64,000 nucleotides of DNA from CAYUVH01 sp964448135 (GCA_964448135.1 CAYUVH010000022.1:1-64000), one strand, 5' to 3'; counted from the first letter of the stretch, positions 42,931 through 52,113 are shown. Numbers and translations are program-made. The notes: generated by a model from the letters alone, not told the origin.

Positions 42931-45459
42931 ATGGCCTCCGCAAAAAAATCCGCTCCCGCAAAATCACCAGCGCAGGCGAAGGCGGTTGCCACGACCAAAG
43001 CGACGAGGCCGGCGATTTGCGTGCTGATTGTCCTGATCGGCATCGTCGCGGGGCAGGCGCTGCTTTACGGGCCGTCATTGGCCGGACAGAAGGTCCTGCT
43101 GCCGCTGGATATTCTCAAGCTGACGTTGTTGCCTGATTCGGTTTCGGCCACGAATGTGGACGACGCGGTCCACGATGTGCAGCTGTCGGACCTGATTTAC
43201 GCGGAGGAACCGGCACGGCGGTTTGCGGCGGCGGAGTTCAAGGCCGTGCGGCTGCCGATGTGGGACCCGGGAATATTCGCGGGCACGCCGTTCATCTGGC
43301 CGAAGTTTTCGCCGTTCATGCTGCTGGCGGCGAGCACGGAGTCGCCACGGATCCTGGCGTGGGTGCAATTGCTCGCGGCGCTGGTGGCGGGGGGAGGGGC
43401 GTGGCGGTTTTGTCGGCGGGCGCTGGGGCTGGGTTTCTGGCCGGCGACGGTGGCGGGGTGGTGTTATCCGCTGACGGGTTTCTTCGTGTTGTGGACGGGG
43501 TATCGCGTGCCGCTGGCGGTGTGCTGGCTGCCGTGGCTTTTGCTGGCGGTGGATCGGACGGTGCGGCGGGGGAGTTGGGCGGCGCCGGTGGGATTGGCGC
43601 TGGCGACGGCGCTGGCGTTGGTGAGCGGGCAATTGGATACGGCCGGGCAAGTGTTGCTGGCGTCGGGGTTGTATGCGTTGTGGTGTCTTTGGGATGCGTA
43701 CGGGAGGGAATGCTTTGGGCTTCGGGCTCGGCGGGCGTTGGTGACATTGGTTGCGGGATGGTTGCTCGGAATTTTGCTGGCCGCACCGTATGCGCTGCCG
43801 GTGATCGAATACACCCGGGGTGGAGCGCGGATGGCGCGGCGGCAGGCCGGCAAGGAGGAACGTCCGCCGCTGGGACCGAGCACGTTGCCGCAGACGGTGC
43901 TGCCCGGGATGAACGGCGCGATGACGGGGGACACGGTCACGTGGGGCGGTTCGGTGCCGTGCGAGAGCACGTCGGGCGGTTACGCGGGGCTGGTGGCGAC
44001 GCTGGTGTTCGCGCCGCTGGCGTGGTGCAGCCGGCGGCAGCGCGGGGCGACGATTTTTTTCGCGGGGCTGGCGGTGGTGGGATTGAGTTGGTGCATCAAT
44101 GTGCCGGGGATCGTGCAACTGCTGCGGCTGCCGGGGCTGAACATGATGTCGCACAACCGGCTGGTGTTTGTGACGGGATTTTCGCTGCTGGCGCTGGCGG
44201 CGATCGGGCTGGAGGCGGTGATGAATGGGCAGGCTTCGTGGCGCAAATGGTTTTGGCTGGGGCCGGCTGTGCTGGTGATGCTGGGCGCGTGGTGCTGGTG
44301 GCGGTCGACGCATTTGCCGGAGCCGATCGCGACGCAATTCGAGGCCATGGTGCGCAAGGGCACCGGGTTCGGCTGGGTGCACACCGTGAATGGGGTGCAT
44401 GCCGTGCAGGAGTGGACGAAAGGGTATTTCCGGAAGTCGGCGGGCTGGTGCGCGGTGGGGGTGGTGGTGTGGTTGCTGTTGCGGCTTCAGCCGCGGTGGC
44501 AGAAGCGCGTGCCGGCGCTGGCGGTGATTTTGCTGGCGGGCGAATTGATCTGGTATGGCCGCGCGCAAATCGTGCAGTGCGAGCCGGAGTTGTATTTTCC
44601 GCCGATAGCCACGCTCAACCAGGTGGCGAAGGCCAATCCGCCGCGAATCGTGGCGGCGGATTGCCTGCCGGCGAACCTGCATGAGCTTTACGGGTTGCGC
44701 GACATCCGCGGCTACGACGCGGTGGATCCGAAGGACTACATGGATCTCATGGCGATCGTGCGGGGATCGGAATCGCTGGATTTCGATTACGCGTATACGC
44801 AGTGGATGACGCCCAAGGCGGAGGTGACGCCGGATGGAGTTTTTCATTTCGCGCCGGTGCTCAACCTGCTCGCGGTTGATTACGCCATCACGCGCAATCC
44901 GCCGCCGCCGTTTGTGAAGACCGCTTTTTCGGGGCCGGGTTACTGGGCGATTCCCAACCCGGCGGCGATGCCGCGCGCGTGGGTGCCGAAGCGGGTGGAG
45001 ATGTTGCCGGAGGCGAAAGCGCGCCTGGAGAAGATGGCGGCGAAGACGTTCGATCCGGCGGAGGTTGCATACGTCGAGACGCCAGTGAATGTGGCGGCCG
45101 CAGTGCAGGGAACGGTGGAATTATTGAAGCCGGAAACGCCGGTGAATGTTCAACTGGAGGCGAAGATGACCACGCCGGGATTGGTGGTGCTGGCGGATCG
45201 CTGGGACAAGGGGTGGAGCGCGTTTGTGAATGGGCGGCCGACCGCGATTTTGAGGGTCAATCACGCGCTACGCGGAGTGGCGGTGCCGGTGGGAACGAGC
45301 CGGATTGAATTTAGATACGAGCCGGCGAGTTTTTCCACGGGCTTGGAACTCGCCGCGGTGGCGGGAGCGGTGTTGCTGGCGTGGGGCGGGTTGGGGCGGC
45401 GGCGGGTGGGAATGACGAAGCACCAGCCTTCGCCGAGGCTACGGCTGGCGGGCGAATGA
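42931..45459 (+). CDS. YfhO-like membrane protein
   Basis: An 842-residue polytopic membrane protein resembling the YfhO family (putative lipid-linked glycosyltransferases involved in modifying surface polymers). A lysine/alanine-rich N-terminus is followed by the first membrane segment ICVLIVLIGIVAGQALLYG, a large periplasmic loop with LPMWDPGIFAGTPF, roughly ten more hydrophobic segments, and a soluble C-terminal part with VVLADRWDKGWSAFVNG and LRVNHALRGVAVPVG, both typical of YfhO proteins. The last 15 or so residues and the stop codon are encoded by interspersed repeat sequence (45412-45460), so the original C-terminus may have been replaced. Confidence 0.8.
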   Translation: MASAKKSAPAKSPAQAKAVATTKATRPAICVLIVLIGIVAGQALLYGPSLAGQKVLLPLDILKLTLLPDSVSATNVDDAVHDVQLSDLIYAEEPARRFAAAEFKAVRLPMWDPGIFAGTPFIWPKFSPFMLLAASTESPRILAWVQLLAALVAGGGAWRFCRRALGLGFWPATVAGWCYPLTGFFVLWTGYRVPLAVCWLPWLLLAVDRTVRRGSWAAPVGLALATALALVSGQLDTAGQVLLASGLYALWCLWDAYGRECFGLRARRALVTLVAGWLLGILLAAPYALPVIEYTRGGARMARRQAGKEERPPLGPSTLPQTVLPGMNGAMTGDTVTWGGSVPCESTSGGYAGLVATLVFAPLAWCSRRQRGATIFFAGLAVVGLSWCINVPGIVQLLRLPGLNMMSHNRLVFVTGFSLLALAAIGLEAVMNGQASWRKWFWLGPAVLVMLGAWCWWRSTHLPEPIATQFEAMVRKGTGFGWVHTVNGVHAVQEWTKGYFRKSAGWCAVGVVVWLLLRLQPRWQKRVPALAVILLAGELIWYGRAQIVQCEPELYFPPIATLNQVAKANPPRIVAADCLPANLHELYGLRDIRGYDAVDPKDYMDLMAIVRGSESLDFDYAYTQWMTPKAEVTPDGVFHFAPVLNLLAVDYAITRNPPPPFVKTAFSGPGYWAIPNPAAMPRAWVPKRVEMLPEAKARLEKMAAKTFDPAEVAYVETPVNVAAAVQGTVELLKPETPVNVQLEAKMTTPGLVVLADRWDKGWSAFVNGRPTAILRVNHALRGVAVPVGTSRIEFRYEPASFSTGLELAAVAGAVLLAWGGLGRRRVGMTKHQPSPRLRLAGE

Positions 45460-45505
45460 TCCCGCTGAGTGGGACCGAAAGAAGCTCGAAGCACGAATTT
45501 CGAAC
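45412..45505. repeat. Composite family B repeat at gene end
   Basis: Begins gggaatgacgaagcacc inside the YfhO-like gene, is interrupted by a unit of the cagccttcgccgaggctacg type, and resumes as gaatgatcccgctgagtggg and accgaaagaagctcgaagca. The latter part is shared, reversed, with 22953-23010. The TGA stop of the gene (45457-45459) lies inside it. Confidence 0.65.
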
Positions 45506-45558
45506 TGGCCGACTCGGACGCTCGTGTTGGCGAAGGGACGGTTCTGGAATTGGGTAAG

Positions 45559-45660
45559 GGAACGCCCGCGTGATATCGGGCGTGTTAACGCGGTCGTAAC
45601 CCAACGCGCCCGTTCCGCCTTCGTCTGACTTCGGCGAGACGAGTCAGAGACGGGCGCTCC
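45559..45660. repeat. Hairpin repeat, family C, copy 2
   Basis: Outer arms ggaacgcccgcg... and ...gagacgggcgctcc match family C. The inside contains an extra unit (ccgccttcgtctgacttcgg) related to 34430-34470. It ends one base before the stop of the oxidoreductase gene that follows on the minus strand. Confidence 0.65.
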
Positions 45661-45661
45661 G

Positions 45662-46732
45662 TTACGCGAGGCCGAATTCTTTTTTGTTTTGCTCGCAGGA
45701 GACGAGGACGGGCTTGTCGGAAAGTTTCGCTTTCAACAAGGCCTGTTCATCCGCGCCGGAGGCGAGTGGCAGGGCGACCTGGCCGCCGCCGGCGGCGCTC
45801 TGCTGCATCGCCAGCATGATCTCGGCGCCAATGGCGGCGTGATCGAAATTGCACTGGTGGACTTTCTTGCCGTCGAGCCAGTCGGCCATTTCCTGGATGT
45901 AGGGCGGCATGTCGGCGTCGTAGTTCATCACGCCTTCGCCGCTTTGCGCGCCGCCGGATTTGGTGACCGCGCGCCAGCCGCCGTTGGTGAGGACTTCGAC
46001 GAAGCCTTCGGTGCCGTGAACGCCGATGCGATTCTTACCCCACCATTTGCCGACTTCCGGCTGGTCGGGCGCGCCGGCGCCGCATTCGTAGATGCCGCGG
46101 ACGCCGTTGGCGAACTGAACGAAGCCGCCGATGTAGTCGGGCGAGGGATGGTTGTCCGCGAACTTCGCCTTGCCGGCGGCCTGGGCCATGACCCAAGCGC
46201 CGGGGGAGTAATCGTTATACCAGCAGGAGTAATCGATCAGGTGCGAAAGCATGTGGGTCATCCAGCCGGTGGCGGAGCCGTAAACGGTGTGGACGCGGCC
46301 GAGCGCGCCGCTGGCGGCGATTTCCTTCACCTTCTGGTAGTGCTTGCCGTAGCGGTGCTGGTGGCTGACGACGGCTTTGGTGCCGGATTGCTTGAGCTTT
46401 TCGCGGATGGTGAAGAGCTCGTTGCTGGTGAGCGAGACGGGCTTTTCGAAGGCGATGAGTTTCGCGCCGCCGGCGAGGGCGGCATCGATCATCGGCACGC
46501 GCAGATTGGGCAGGGTGCAGAAGCAAAATACGTCCGGCTTGATTTCCTTCGCGAGCCCGGCGGCGTCGGTGCCCTTCTTTGGATTGCCGATTTTCGGGGC
46601 GGCATCGTCGAGGCGCTTCATATCGATGTCGCAGATGCCGGTGACCTGGAAGCTGGGGTTGGCGTTGAAGGCGGTGGCGTGGTGCATGCCGCGCTTGCCC
46701 ATGCCGACGATGAGGACGGAGTATTTGCTCAT
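45662..46732 (-). CDS. Gfo/Idh/MocA family oxidoreductase
   Basis: A 356-residue NAD(P)-dependent oxidoreductase of the glucose-fructose oxidoreductase family, which oxidises or reduces sugars and inositols. The Rossmann motif is VGMGKRGMHH at about residues 9-18, followed by the acidic residue ending strand 2 (CDID), and the conserved EKPV motif is FEKPVSLT at about 95-102. The C-terminal alpha/beta domain holds the active-site region with SHLIDYSCW. It follows a DegT-type aminotransferase on the same strand, 92 bases away, a pairing often seen in pathways making amino sugars. The substrate cannot be assigned. Confidence 0.87.
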   Translation of the reverse strand: MSKYSVLIVGMGKRGMHHATAFNANPSFQVTGICDIDMKRLDDAAPKIGNPKKGTDAAGLAKEIKPDVFCFCTLPNLRVPMIDAALAGGAKLIAFEKPVSLTSNELFTIREKLKQSGTKAVVSHQHRYGKHYQKVKEIAASGALGRVHTVYGSATGWMTHMLSHLIDYSCWYNDYSPGAWVMAQAAGKAKFADNHPSPDYIGGFVQFANGVRGIYECGAGAPDQPEVGKWWGKNRIGVHGTEGFVEVLTNGGWRAVTKSGGAQSGEGVMNYDADMPPYIQEMADWLDGKKVHQCNFDHAAIGAEIMLAMQQSAAGGGQVALPLASGADEQALLKAKLSDKPVLVSCEQNKKEFGLA

Positions 46733-46824
46733 AATTGATTCCTAAAAACCGAGACGCCGGCGGGCTGCGTTTCCACGCTCGCCCGCCGGCGGATAATTGA
46801 ACTACCTGTTTCGCCGGGGGCGAA

Positions 46825-47949
46825 TCACGCGTTTTGCGCGTCCCATTCCTTGACCTTGGCGACGACGTAATCGACTTCGTCTTCGCGCAGTTCGGGGAAC
46901 ATCGGGAGGCTGACGCAGGAAGCCGCGTTGGTTTCCGCCTGGGCGACGGAGCCGACGATGCGGGCGTCCTTGCCCCACGGATAACCGGCCTGCTGATGAA
47001 TGGCGATCGAGTAATGGGTCTTCGCGTCCACGCCGTTCTTGACGAGGAAATCCACCAGCGCGTCGCGCAGGGCGGGCTTCTTCGTTTCCACAACGTAGAG
47101 ATGGAACACGTGGCGGTAGCCGGCGCGTTCGGTCGGGAGCGTGATGGCCTTGGTGCCTTTGAGGCCGGCGGTGTAACGCGCGGCCAGCTTGCGGCGGGAC
47201 TCGTTGCCGGCGTCAATGTGCTTGAGCTTCGCGCTCAGGATGCCGGCGTGGATGTCGTCCAGGCGGCTGTTGAAGCCGAAGGAGTGGACGTTGCGGGCGG
47301 TGGAGCCGTGGTTGCGCAGCTTGCGGACCGTGGCGTCCACGCTGGCGTTGTTCGTGACGAGCGCGCCGCCGTCGCCGAAGGTGCCGAGGTTCTTCTGGAT
47401 GATGAAGCTGGTCGTCGCGACGTCGCTCAGATGGCCGATCTTGAAACCGGGGCCGCTCGCGCCGATGGCCTGGGCGTTGTCTTCGATGAGCTTGAGCTTG
47501 TGCTTATCGGCGATTTTCTTGAACGCCGGCATGTCGGCGCACTGGCCGTAAAGATGGACGGGGATGATGGCCTTGGTCTTCGGCGTGATGGCGGCTTCGG
47601 TGGCCTTGGGGCAGAGGCAGCGGGTGTCGCTTTCGCAGTCCACGAGCACCGCGGTGGCGCCGGCGATCCAGATGGCCTCGGCGGTCGCGAAGAAAGTGTT
47701 GGCGTTGGTGATGACTTCGTCACCGGGTCCGATGCCGAGCGCCATGAGCGCGAGCCAGATGGCGTCGGTGCCGTTGGCGAGGCCGACGGCGTATTTCATG
47801 CCGTGGTAGGCGGCGAGTTCGCCCTCGAAGCGCTTGAGCATCGGGCCCTGGACGTATTGTCCGGACATGATGACCTCGCGCATGTTGTTATCAATCTCGC
47901 TCTTGATGTTTTCGTACTGACGAACGTGGCCGTAGAATTCAACTTTCAT
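46825..47949 (-). CDS. DegT/DnrJ/EryC1/StrS family aminotransferase
   Basis: A 374-residue PLP-dependent aminotransferase of the type that makes amino sugars on nucleotide carriers. Typical motifs are the opening YENIKSEIDNNMREVIMSGQYVQGP type region, the GTDAIWLALMALGIGPGDEVI segment, PVHLYGQCADM, IEDNAQAIGA with the PLP-binding Asp, and the SFIIQKNLGTFGDGGALVTN region. In place of the usual SFHPxKNL with its PLP Lys, the sequence reads FIIQKNLG, which keeps the Lys. It lies upstream of a Gfo/Idh/MocA oxidoreductase; together they may oxidise then aminate a sugar. The nucleotide sugar is unknown. Confidence 0.88.
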   Translation of the reverse strand: MKVEFYGHVRQYENIKSEIDNNMREVIMSGQYVQGPMLKRFEGELAAYHGMKYAVGLANGTDAIWLALMALGIGPGDEVITNANTFFATAEAIWIAGATAVLVDCESDTRCLCPKATEAAITPKTKAIIPVHLYGQCADMPAFKKIADKHKLKLIEDNAQAIGASGPGFKIGHLSDVATTSFIIQKNLGTFGDGGALVTNNASVDATVRKLRNHGSTARNVHSFGFNSRLDDIHAGILSAKLKHIDAGNESRRKLAARYTAGLKGTKAITLPTERAGYRHVFHLYVVETKKPALRDALVDFLVKNGVDAKTHYSIAIHQQAGYPWGKDARIVGSVAQAETNAASCVSLPMFPELREDEVDYVVAKVKEWDAQNA

Positions 47950-48167
47950 GTGGCCGGGAGGCTAGGGAAAAGGAATGCAAAAACAAGAATTTTTTAAGCC
48001 GGGCTTATGTTACAATTTTGCGCTACAACGGCCAAAAATTGCGATTTGCGGGGATTTCGAGCGGATTTCAGGCCCGCCGCCCAGCTGGTGGGGGCGAAGT
48101 TCAACCCAGGAGCAGCGGGCGCGGATCGGCTGACCGAGGGAACCAGGAGAGATGTTTCAGGAAATCC

Positions 48168-48196
48168 TTGACAGCAGTGTATTAATAGACTAATAC
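48168..48196 (+). promoter_or_regulatory. Sigma-70-type promoter of the GntR/ABC operon
   Basis: A perfect -35 box TTGACA (48168-48173) is followed after exactly 17 bases by TAATAC (48191-48196), a 4-of-6 match to TATAAT. It is 37 bases upstream of the GntR start. The -10 box lies inside the right arm of a palindrome. Confidence 0.7.
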
Positions 48197-48199
48197 ACT
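48176..48199. promoter_or_regulatory. Palindromic operator overlapping the promoter
   Basis: Arms AGTGTATTA (48176-48184) and TAATACACT (48191-48199) are perfect reverse complements with a 6-base centre. The site covers the spacer and -10 box, so a bound repressor would block polymerase. The size suits a GntR (YtrA-type) dimer; the adjacent gene encodes such a protein. Confidence 0.75.
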
Positions 48200-48232
48200 T
48201 TAAGACCGTGGCCGTTTGGCCGGATCGAGCAT

Positions 48233-48625
48233 ATGCAATTTCGACTTAATTCGACGGATGGGGTTCCGATCTATCTGCAGATTCTGAACCAGGTCAAATA
48301 CCTCGTGGCGTCCGGGCGGCTGGCGCCGGGGGAGGAGTTGCCGACGATCCGCGCGCTGGCCGAACAGCTCGTGGTGAATCCGAACACGGTGGCGCGGGCC
48401 TACCTGGAGTTGGAGCGGGCCGGGATTGTGACGAAGAAGCATGGGTCGGGCACGTATGTTTCCAGCGAGCCGCCGGCGCTTCCGCGGCGCGAGAAAGCGA
48501 AAGCCATGACGGCGCGCGCCGACGCATTGCTGGTGGAGGCGCGGCATCTGGATGTCGAGCTGGAGGAAGTAATCGCGCTGTTGCGGGAGCGGCACGCAGC
48601 TTTGAAACAGGAGGCCGCGGTATGA
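48233..48625 (+). CDS. GntR-family (YtrA-type) transcriptional repressor
   Basis: A 130-residue regulator. The N-terminal winged helix is complete: PIYLQILNQVKYLVASG, then PGEELPTIRALAEQLVVNPNTVARAYLELERAGIV, and the wing HGSGTYV. Only a short helical tail follows (about 85-130), as in the YtrA subgroup, which usually senses a small ligand and controls ABC exporters. It overlaps the ATPase gene start by 4 bases and sits 37 bases after a promoter covered by a palindrome, so it most likely represses its own operon. Confidence 0.88.
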   Translation: MQFRLNSTDGVPIYLQILNQVKYLVASGRLAPGEELPTIRALAEQLVVNPNTVARAYLELERAGIVTKKHGSGTYVSSEPPALPRREKAKAMTARADALLVEARHLDVELEEVIALLRERHAALKQEAAV

Positions 48626-49530
48626 ATTTTCCTTCTTCCTCCTCAGCGGAAGCAGTGGTGGCGATTGCGGATTTGTCGCGCAAGTTCGGTTCGAGGAGGG
48701 CATTGAATGGTGTGTCGCTTTACGTGCCGCGCGGACAGGTCTTTGGGTTGGTGGGCGAGAACGGCGCGGGCAAGACCACGCTCATCAAGCACATCCTCGG
48801 CCTGCTGCGCGCGGAAGCCGGCACGGTGCGCGTCTTTGGCAGTGATCCGGTGGCGGACCCGGTGGGTGTGCTGGGGAGGATTGGTTACTTGTCGGAGCAG
48901 CCGGATTTGCCGGAATGGATGCGGGTGGGAGAGATCCTGCGCTACACGCAACCGTTTTACCCGAAGTGGGACGCGGAATATGCCGAGGCGTTGCGCAAGC
49001 AGTTCGGACTGGATTCGGCGCAGCGGCTGAGGACGCTATCGAAGGGGCAGAAAGCAAAGGTGGGTTTGTTGCTGGCGCAGGCGCACCGTCCGGATTTGCT
49101 GCTGCTCGACGAGCCGAGTTCCGGGCTCGACCCGGTGGTGCGCCGCGAAATTCTGGAGGCGGTCATACGCACGATCGCCGACGAGGGGCGCACGGTTTTG
49201 TTTTCATCGCACTTGCTGGAGGAGATCGAGCGGGTGTCGGACCACATTGCCATGTTGCATCGCGGGAACCTCGCGTTTTCCGGTCCGCTGGAAGATGTGA
49301 AGAACCGGCATCGCCGGGTGGTGCTGCGTTTCGATGCCGAACAGCCGGCTGCGCCGGCGATCCCGGGCGCGTTGAATCTCGGCGGCAGCGGCCGGGAGTG
49401 GACGGTCCTCTGCAATGGCGCGCGCGCGCAACTTCCGGAGGCGGCGGCGAAGGTCGGGGCGAGAATTGTGGATGAACAACTGCCGACGTTGAACGAAATC
49501 TTCACCGCCCACGCGGCGGTAGTGGTTTAA
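48622..49530 (+). CDS. ABC transporter ATP-binding protein
   Basis: A 302-residue ABC ATPase. Walker A is GENGAGKTT at about residues 46-54, the signature is LSKGQKAKV (a variant of LSGGQ), Walker B is LLLLDEPSSGLDP, and the H-loop is FSSHLLEEIE. The C-terminal 80 residues form a domain seen in ATPases that pair with YtrA regulators. It overlaps the GntR stop (ATGA) and precedes the permease by 4 bases, so the three genes are one operon. Likely an exporter; substrate unknown. Confidence 0.92.
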   Translation: MNFPSSSSAEAVVAIADLSRKFGSRRALNGVSLYVPRGQVFGLVGENGAGKTTLIKHILGLLRAEAGTVRVFGSDPVADPVGVLGRIGYLSEQPDLPEWMRVGEILRYTQPFYPKWDAEYAEALRKQFGLDSAQRLRTLSKGQKAKVGLLLAQAHRPDLLLLDEPSSGLDPVVRREILEAVIRTIADEGRTVLFSSHLLEEIERVSDHIAMLHRGNLAFSGPLEDVKNRHRRVVLRFDAEQPAAPAIPGALNLGGSGREWTVLCNGARAQLPEAAAKVGARIVDEQLPTLNEIFTAHAAVVV

Positions 49531-49534
49531 TCGC

Positions 49535-51250
49535 ATGCGCACTCCGGTTGCCATCCTGGCCTGGGAAATCTTCCGCCGCAACCGGCTGTTTGTCGGCTTG
49601 GTGATCGGCCTGGTGATCGGCTGGGCGGCATTTGTTCACCTGGCGCCGGATGGTTTCCGGGCCACGGAAGCTGCGCGCGAGCGGCTGGCCTTCTTAAACT
49701 GGCTGATCCTGGTCTTCGCGGTGTTGCTGGGGTTTTGCATTTTTCATTATACCGAATCGAGTGCCGGTCGCGATTGGCAGGGTTTTCCAGCGCGGCAGTT
49801 CACGCTGCCGGTCACGACCCTGGCGCTGGTGGCGGTGCCGATGCTCTCTGGTCTCGTGTCCGTCGAGCTGATTTACCTGGCTTGTACGAAACTCTTTTTT
49901 GCGGAGGGCAAGGTGCCGCACCTCCTTTGGTTTGCCACTCTGATCGGCACTGCGCTGGTGCTTTTTCAGACGGTGATCTGGAGCCTCTCGGGGGTGCGCA
50001 TCACGCGCATTGTTGTATTGAGCCTCACGGGCTTTGGGCTGTTCACGATTGGTTTTATGCCGTTTGTCAGCGCGGCCATTCCGACGTTCCCGCGATGGTT
50101 CTCGGAGAAGGGGCTTATCCCCGCGTTGCTGGCGGTGGATGTCTGCGCCTTTCTCGCGACTTGGCGGGTCATGGCGCGGCAACGCTCCGGCGGCGGGCGG
50201 AGGATCAAGTGGTGGCGCATCGCCGTGGATCGCGCCATGGATTTGCTGCCGCGACGCCGGGCAGAGTTTCGCTCGGTCGCCGGGGCGCAATTGTGGTTTG
50301 AATGGCGGCGCATCGGCTGGTTGCTGCCCGCCTGCGTGGCTTTCGTGTTGCTCACAATCGTGACTCCGATTTCCTGGTTCACGCGCGAAGATCACGAAGC
50401 CACGCTGTGGCTTCTATTCTGGACGTTGATCACCACGCCCATACTGACCGGTTTCGTGAGCAAGGGCTTCACCGGGCCCAACCTCTGGTCGTCCGACCCG
50501 ATGCTGCCTCCCTTCCTGGCGGCGCGTCCAATTTCGTGCGGGGAACTCGTGATCGCCCGGCTGCGGGTCGCGGCGCTGACGGTGGGAATCAGTTGGGGAT
50601 TGGTGATCGTGTTCCTGGCCGTTTGGTTGTTCGGGTGGGCAGACACGAGCGATTTGAACTTTCTCCGGCTGGCCTACTGGATGGTTTACGATCATTCCGT
50701 CTGGGCTCAGTACGCCATCGCGGTTCTGTTCATCGGGGCGGCGATGCTGTTCACCTGGGCACTGTTGGCGTGCGGCCTGTGGTTGGGTTTGTGCGGCAAC
50801 CGCAGATTGCAAATTGGCGTTACCGTTGCGCAAATCCTGGTCGGCTTCGGAGCGCTCATCGGTTTCATTGTTCTCCTCAACCAGGGTGATGGTGTCGGCA
50901 AAGCTTTCCACAAAAACGCGGATCGTTACCTGGCAATGGCCGGTTGGGGATTCGCCGTCATCATGTGCCTGCGGATGTGGCTGGCAGTGTTTTTGTGGCA
51001 GGGCATCTCGGCTCGTCGTGTGCGCAACTATCTCTGGCTCTGGTCGGCGGTGACGCTAGGGCTGGTGGCGCTGGTGCTTTTGCTTTGGGCCCACGGCCTG
51101 CTCAGCCTGGCGCTGATGAATGTGCTGGGTTCCACGCCGCTGGATCCGTATCGCTTGCGAAACGTGCTCCTGCTGTTCGCGCTGACCGTCGTTCCGCTGG
51201 CTCGGATCGGGCTGGCGCGATTGGCGCTGATGAGAAACCGGCACCGGTAA
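49535..51250 (+). CDS. ABC transporter permease
   Basis: A 571-residue inner-membrane protein with about twelve hydrophobic segments in two halves (for example LFVGLVIGLVIGWAAFVHL, LNWLILVFAVLLGFCIFHY, IGWLLPACVAFVLLTIVTP and VTLGLVALVLLLWAHGLL). This size and layout suit the membrane part of the preceding ATPase, in which one polypeptide may supply both halves. The start lies 4 bases after the ATPase stop. No family-specific motif tells the substrate. Confidence 0.8.
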   Translation: MRTPVAILAWEIFRRNRLFVGLVIGLVIGWAAFVHLAPDGFRATEAARERLAFLNWLILVFAVLLGFCIFHYTESSAGRDWQGFPARQFTLPVTTLALVAVPMLSGLVSVELIYLACTKLFFAEGKVPHLLWFATLIGTALVLFQTVIWSLSGVRITRIVVLSLTGFGLFTIGFMPFVSAAIPTFPRWFSEKGLIPALLAVDVCAFLATWRVMARQRSGGGRRIKWWRIAVDRAMDLLPRRRAEFRSVAGAQLWFEWRRIGWLLPACVAFVLLTIVTPISWFTREDHEATLWLLFWTLITTPILTGFVSKGFTGPNLWSSDPMLPPFLAARPISCGELVIARLRVAALTVGISWGLVIVFLAVWLFGWADTSDLNFLRLAYWMVYDHSVWAQYAIAVLFIGAAMLFTWALLACGLWLGLCGNRRLQIGVTVAQILVGFGALIGFIVLLNQGDGVGKAFHKNADRYLAMAGWGFAVIMCLRMWLAVFLWQGISARRVRNYLWLWSAVTLGLVALVLLLWAHGLLSLALMNVLGSTPLDPYRLRNVLLLFALTVVPLARIGLARLALMRNRHR

Positions 51251-52113
51251 TGAATTGCGCAATGAAACGGCCTGCCGTGAACAAATTGCTGGTGGCATTT
51301 GCCACCGTGGCGGGCATCGGTTCCATCCTGCTGGCGGCGGCGAGCGGGCGGCAATGCCGTCGCCTGCAAGTGGATGGCCGCGAGGTGCGCATGCTGCTGG
51401 CCGGCGATCGCGGACCGACGGTCGTTTTTGAATCGGGCGCCGGAAGTTCGTTGGAGACGTGGGTGCGGATCCAACCGGAGGTCGCCCGCTTCGCGCGGAC
51501 GATTTCATACGATCGCGCGGGCACGGGGCTTTCGTCCCAAGGCGCAGTGCCGCGCGACGCACGCAACATCGCCGCCGAACTGCACGCGAATCTGCAGGCA
51601 GCGCAGGCGGTTCCGCCGTATGTCCTGGTCGGCCACTCTTTGGGGGGGCCTTACCTGCGCGTATTTGCCGCAATGTTCCCGGACGAAGTTGCCGGTGTGA
51701 TTCTCGTGGACCCGACACAGGAGGACCTGGTTGAGTGGGCGAAGGCGCGGAAGTCCGAGACGTTCCAGAATCAAAACCGTCCCTACGATGAAGGAGACTG
51801 CGCGTTCGCCGCGCTGGCGCAGGCGCGTGAGAGCAGACTACCGGAGCGTCTGCCCGTGACGCTCATCAGCGGCATGGGTCCGCGGGAGATTCCCGGGTTC
51901 GTGAGCGCAAAACAGAGAGCGGAGCTGATGAAAGACCAGGAAACCCTCTGGCCGATGAAATTAAAATTCCATCGTGAATGGGTGGAGAAGCTTCCGAAGG
52001 GCCAATTGGTCGTGACTGAAAAGAGCGGTCACGGCATTCCTTTCGAGGAGCCGGAATTGGTGATCGCGGAAATCCGGCGGATGGTGGCGGGAGGGGATTC
52101 CCGCTTACCGTAG
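51250..52113 (+). CDS. Alpha/beta hydrolase
   Basis: A 287-residue exported or membrane-anchored alpha/beta hydrolase. An N-terminal hydrophobic segment (LVAFATVAGIGSILLAAAS) is followed by the fold: oxyanion region VFESGAGSSLETW, the nucleophile elbow VGHSLGG with the catalytic Ser, DPTQED, and the catalytic His in EKSGHGIPFEEPE. The start overlaps the permease stop by one base (TAATG), so it is translationally coupled; ATG 51262 is an alternative. The stop codon TAG is part of a family A hairpin repeat that begins at 52110. Substrate unknown; it may act on the transported compound. Confidence 0.85.
   Translation: MNCAMKRPAVNKLLVAFATVAGIGSILLAAASGRQCRRLQVDGREVRMLLAGDRGPTVVFESGAGSSLETWVRIQPEVARFARTISYDRAGTGLSSQGAVPRDARNIAAELHANLQAAQAVPPYVLVGHSLGGPYLRVFAAMFPDEVAGVILVDPTQEDLVEWAKARKSETFQNQNRPYDEGDCAFAALAQARESRLPERLPVTLISGMGPREIPGFVSAKQRAELMKDQETLWPMKLKFHREWVEKLPKGQLVVTEKSGHGIPFEEPELVIAEIRRMVAGGDSRLP

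Larger units (their letters stand above)
47950..48232. other. Divergent promoter region, aminotransferase / GntR operon
   Basis: 283 bases between divergent genes. The right-hand part holds a well-formed promoter and operator for the GntR operon (see 48168-48199). The left part, AT-rich near 47965-48030, may hold the aminotransferase promoter. No gene is seen. Confidence 0.5.

Noticed and set aside
43075..44847. A 590-codon minus-strand open frame rich in Arg, His, Pro and Gln
   Set aside because: Composition is typical of an antisense frame under a GC-rich membrane protein gene; the plus-strand YfhO-like frame explains the region.
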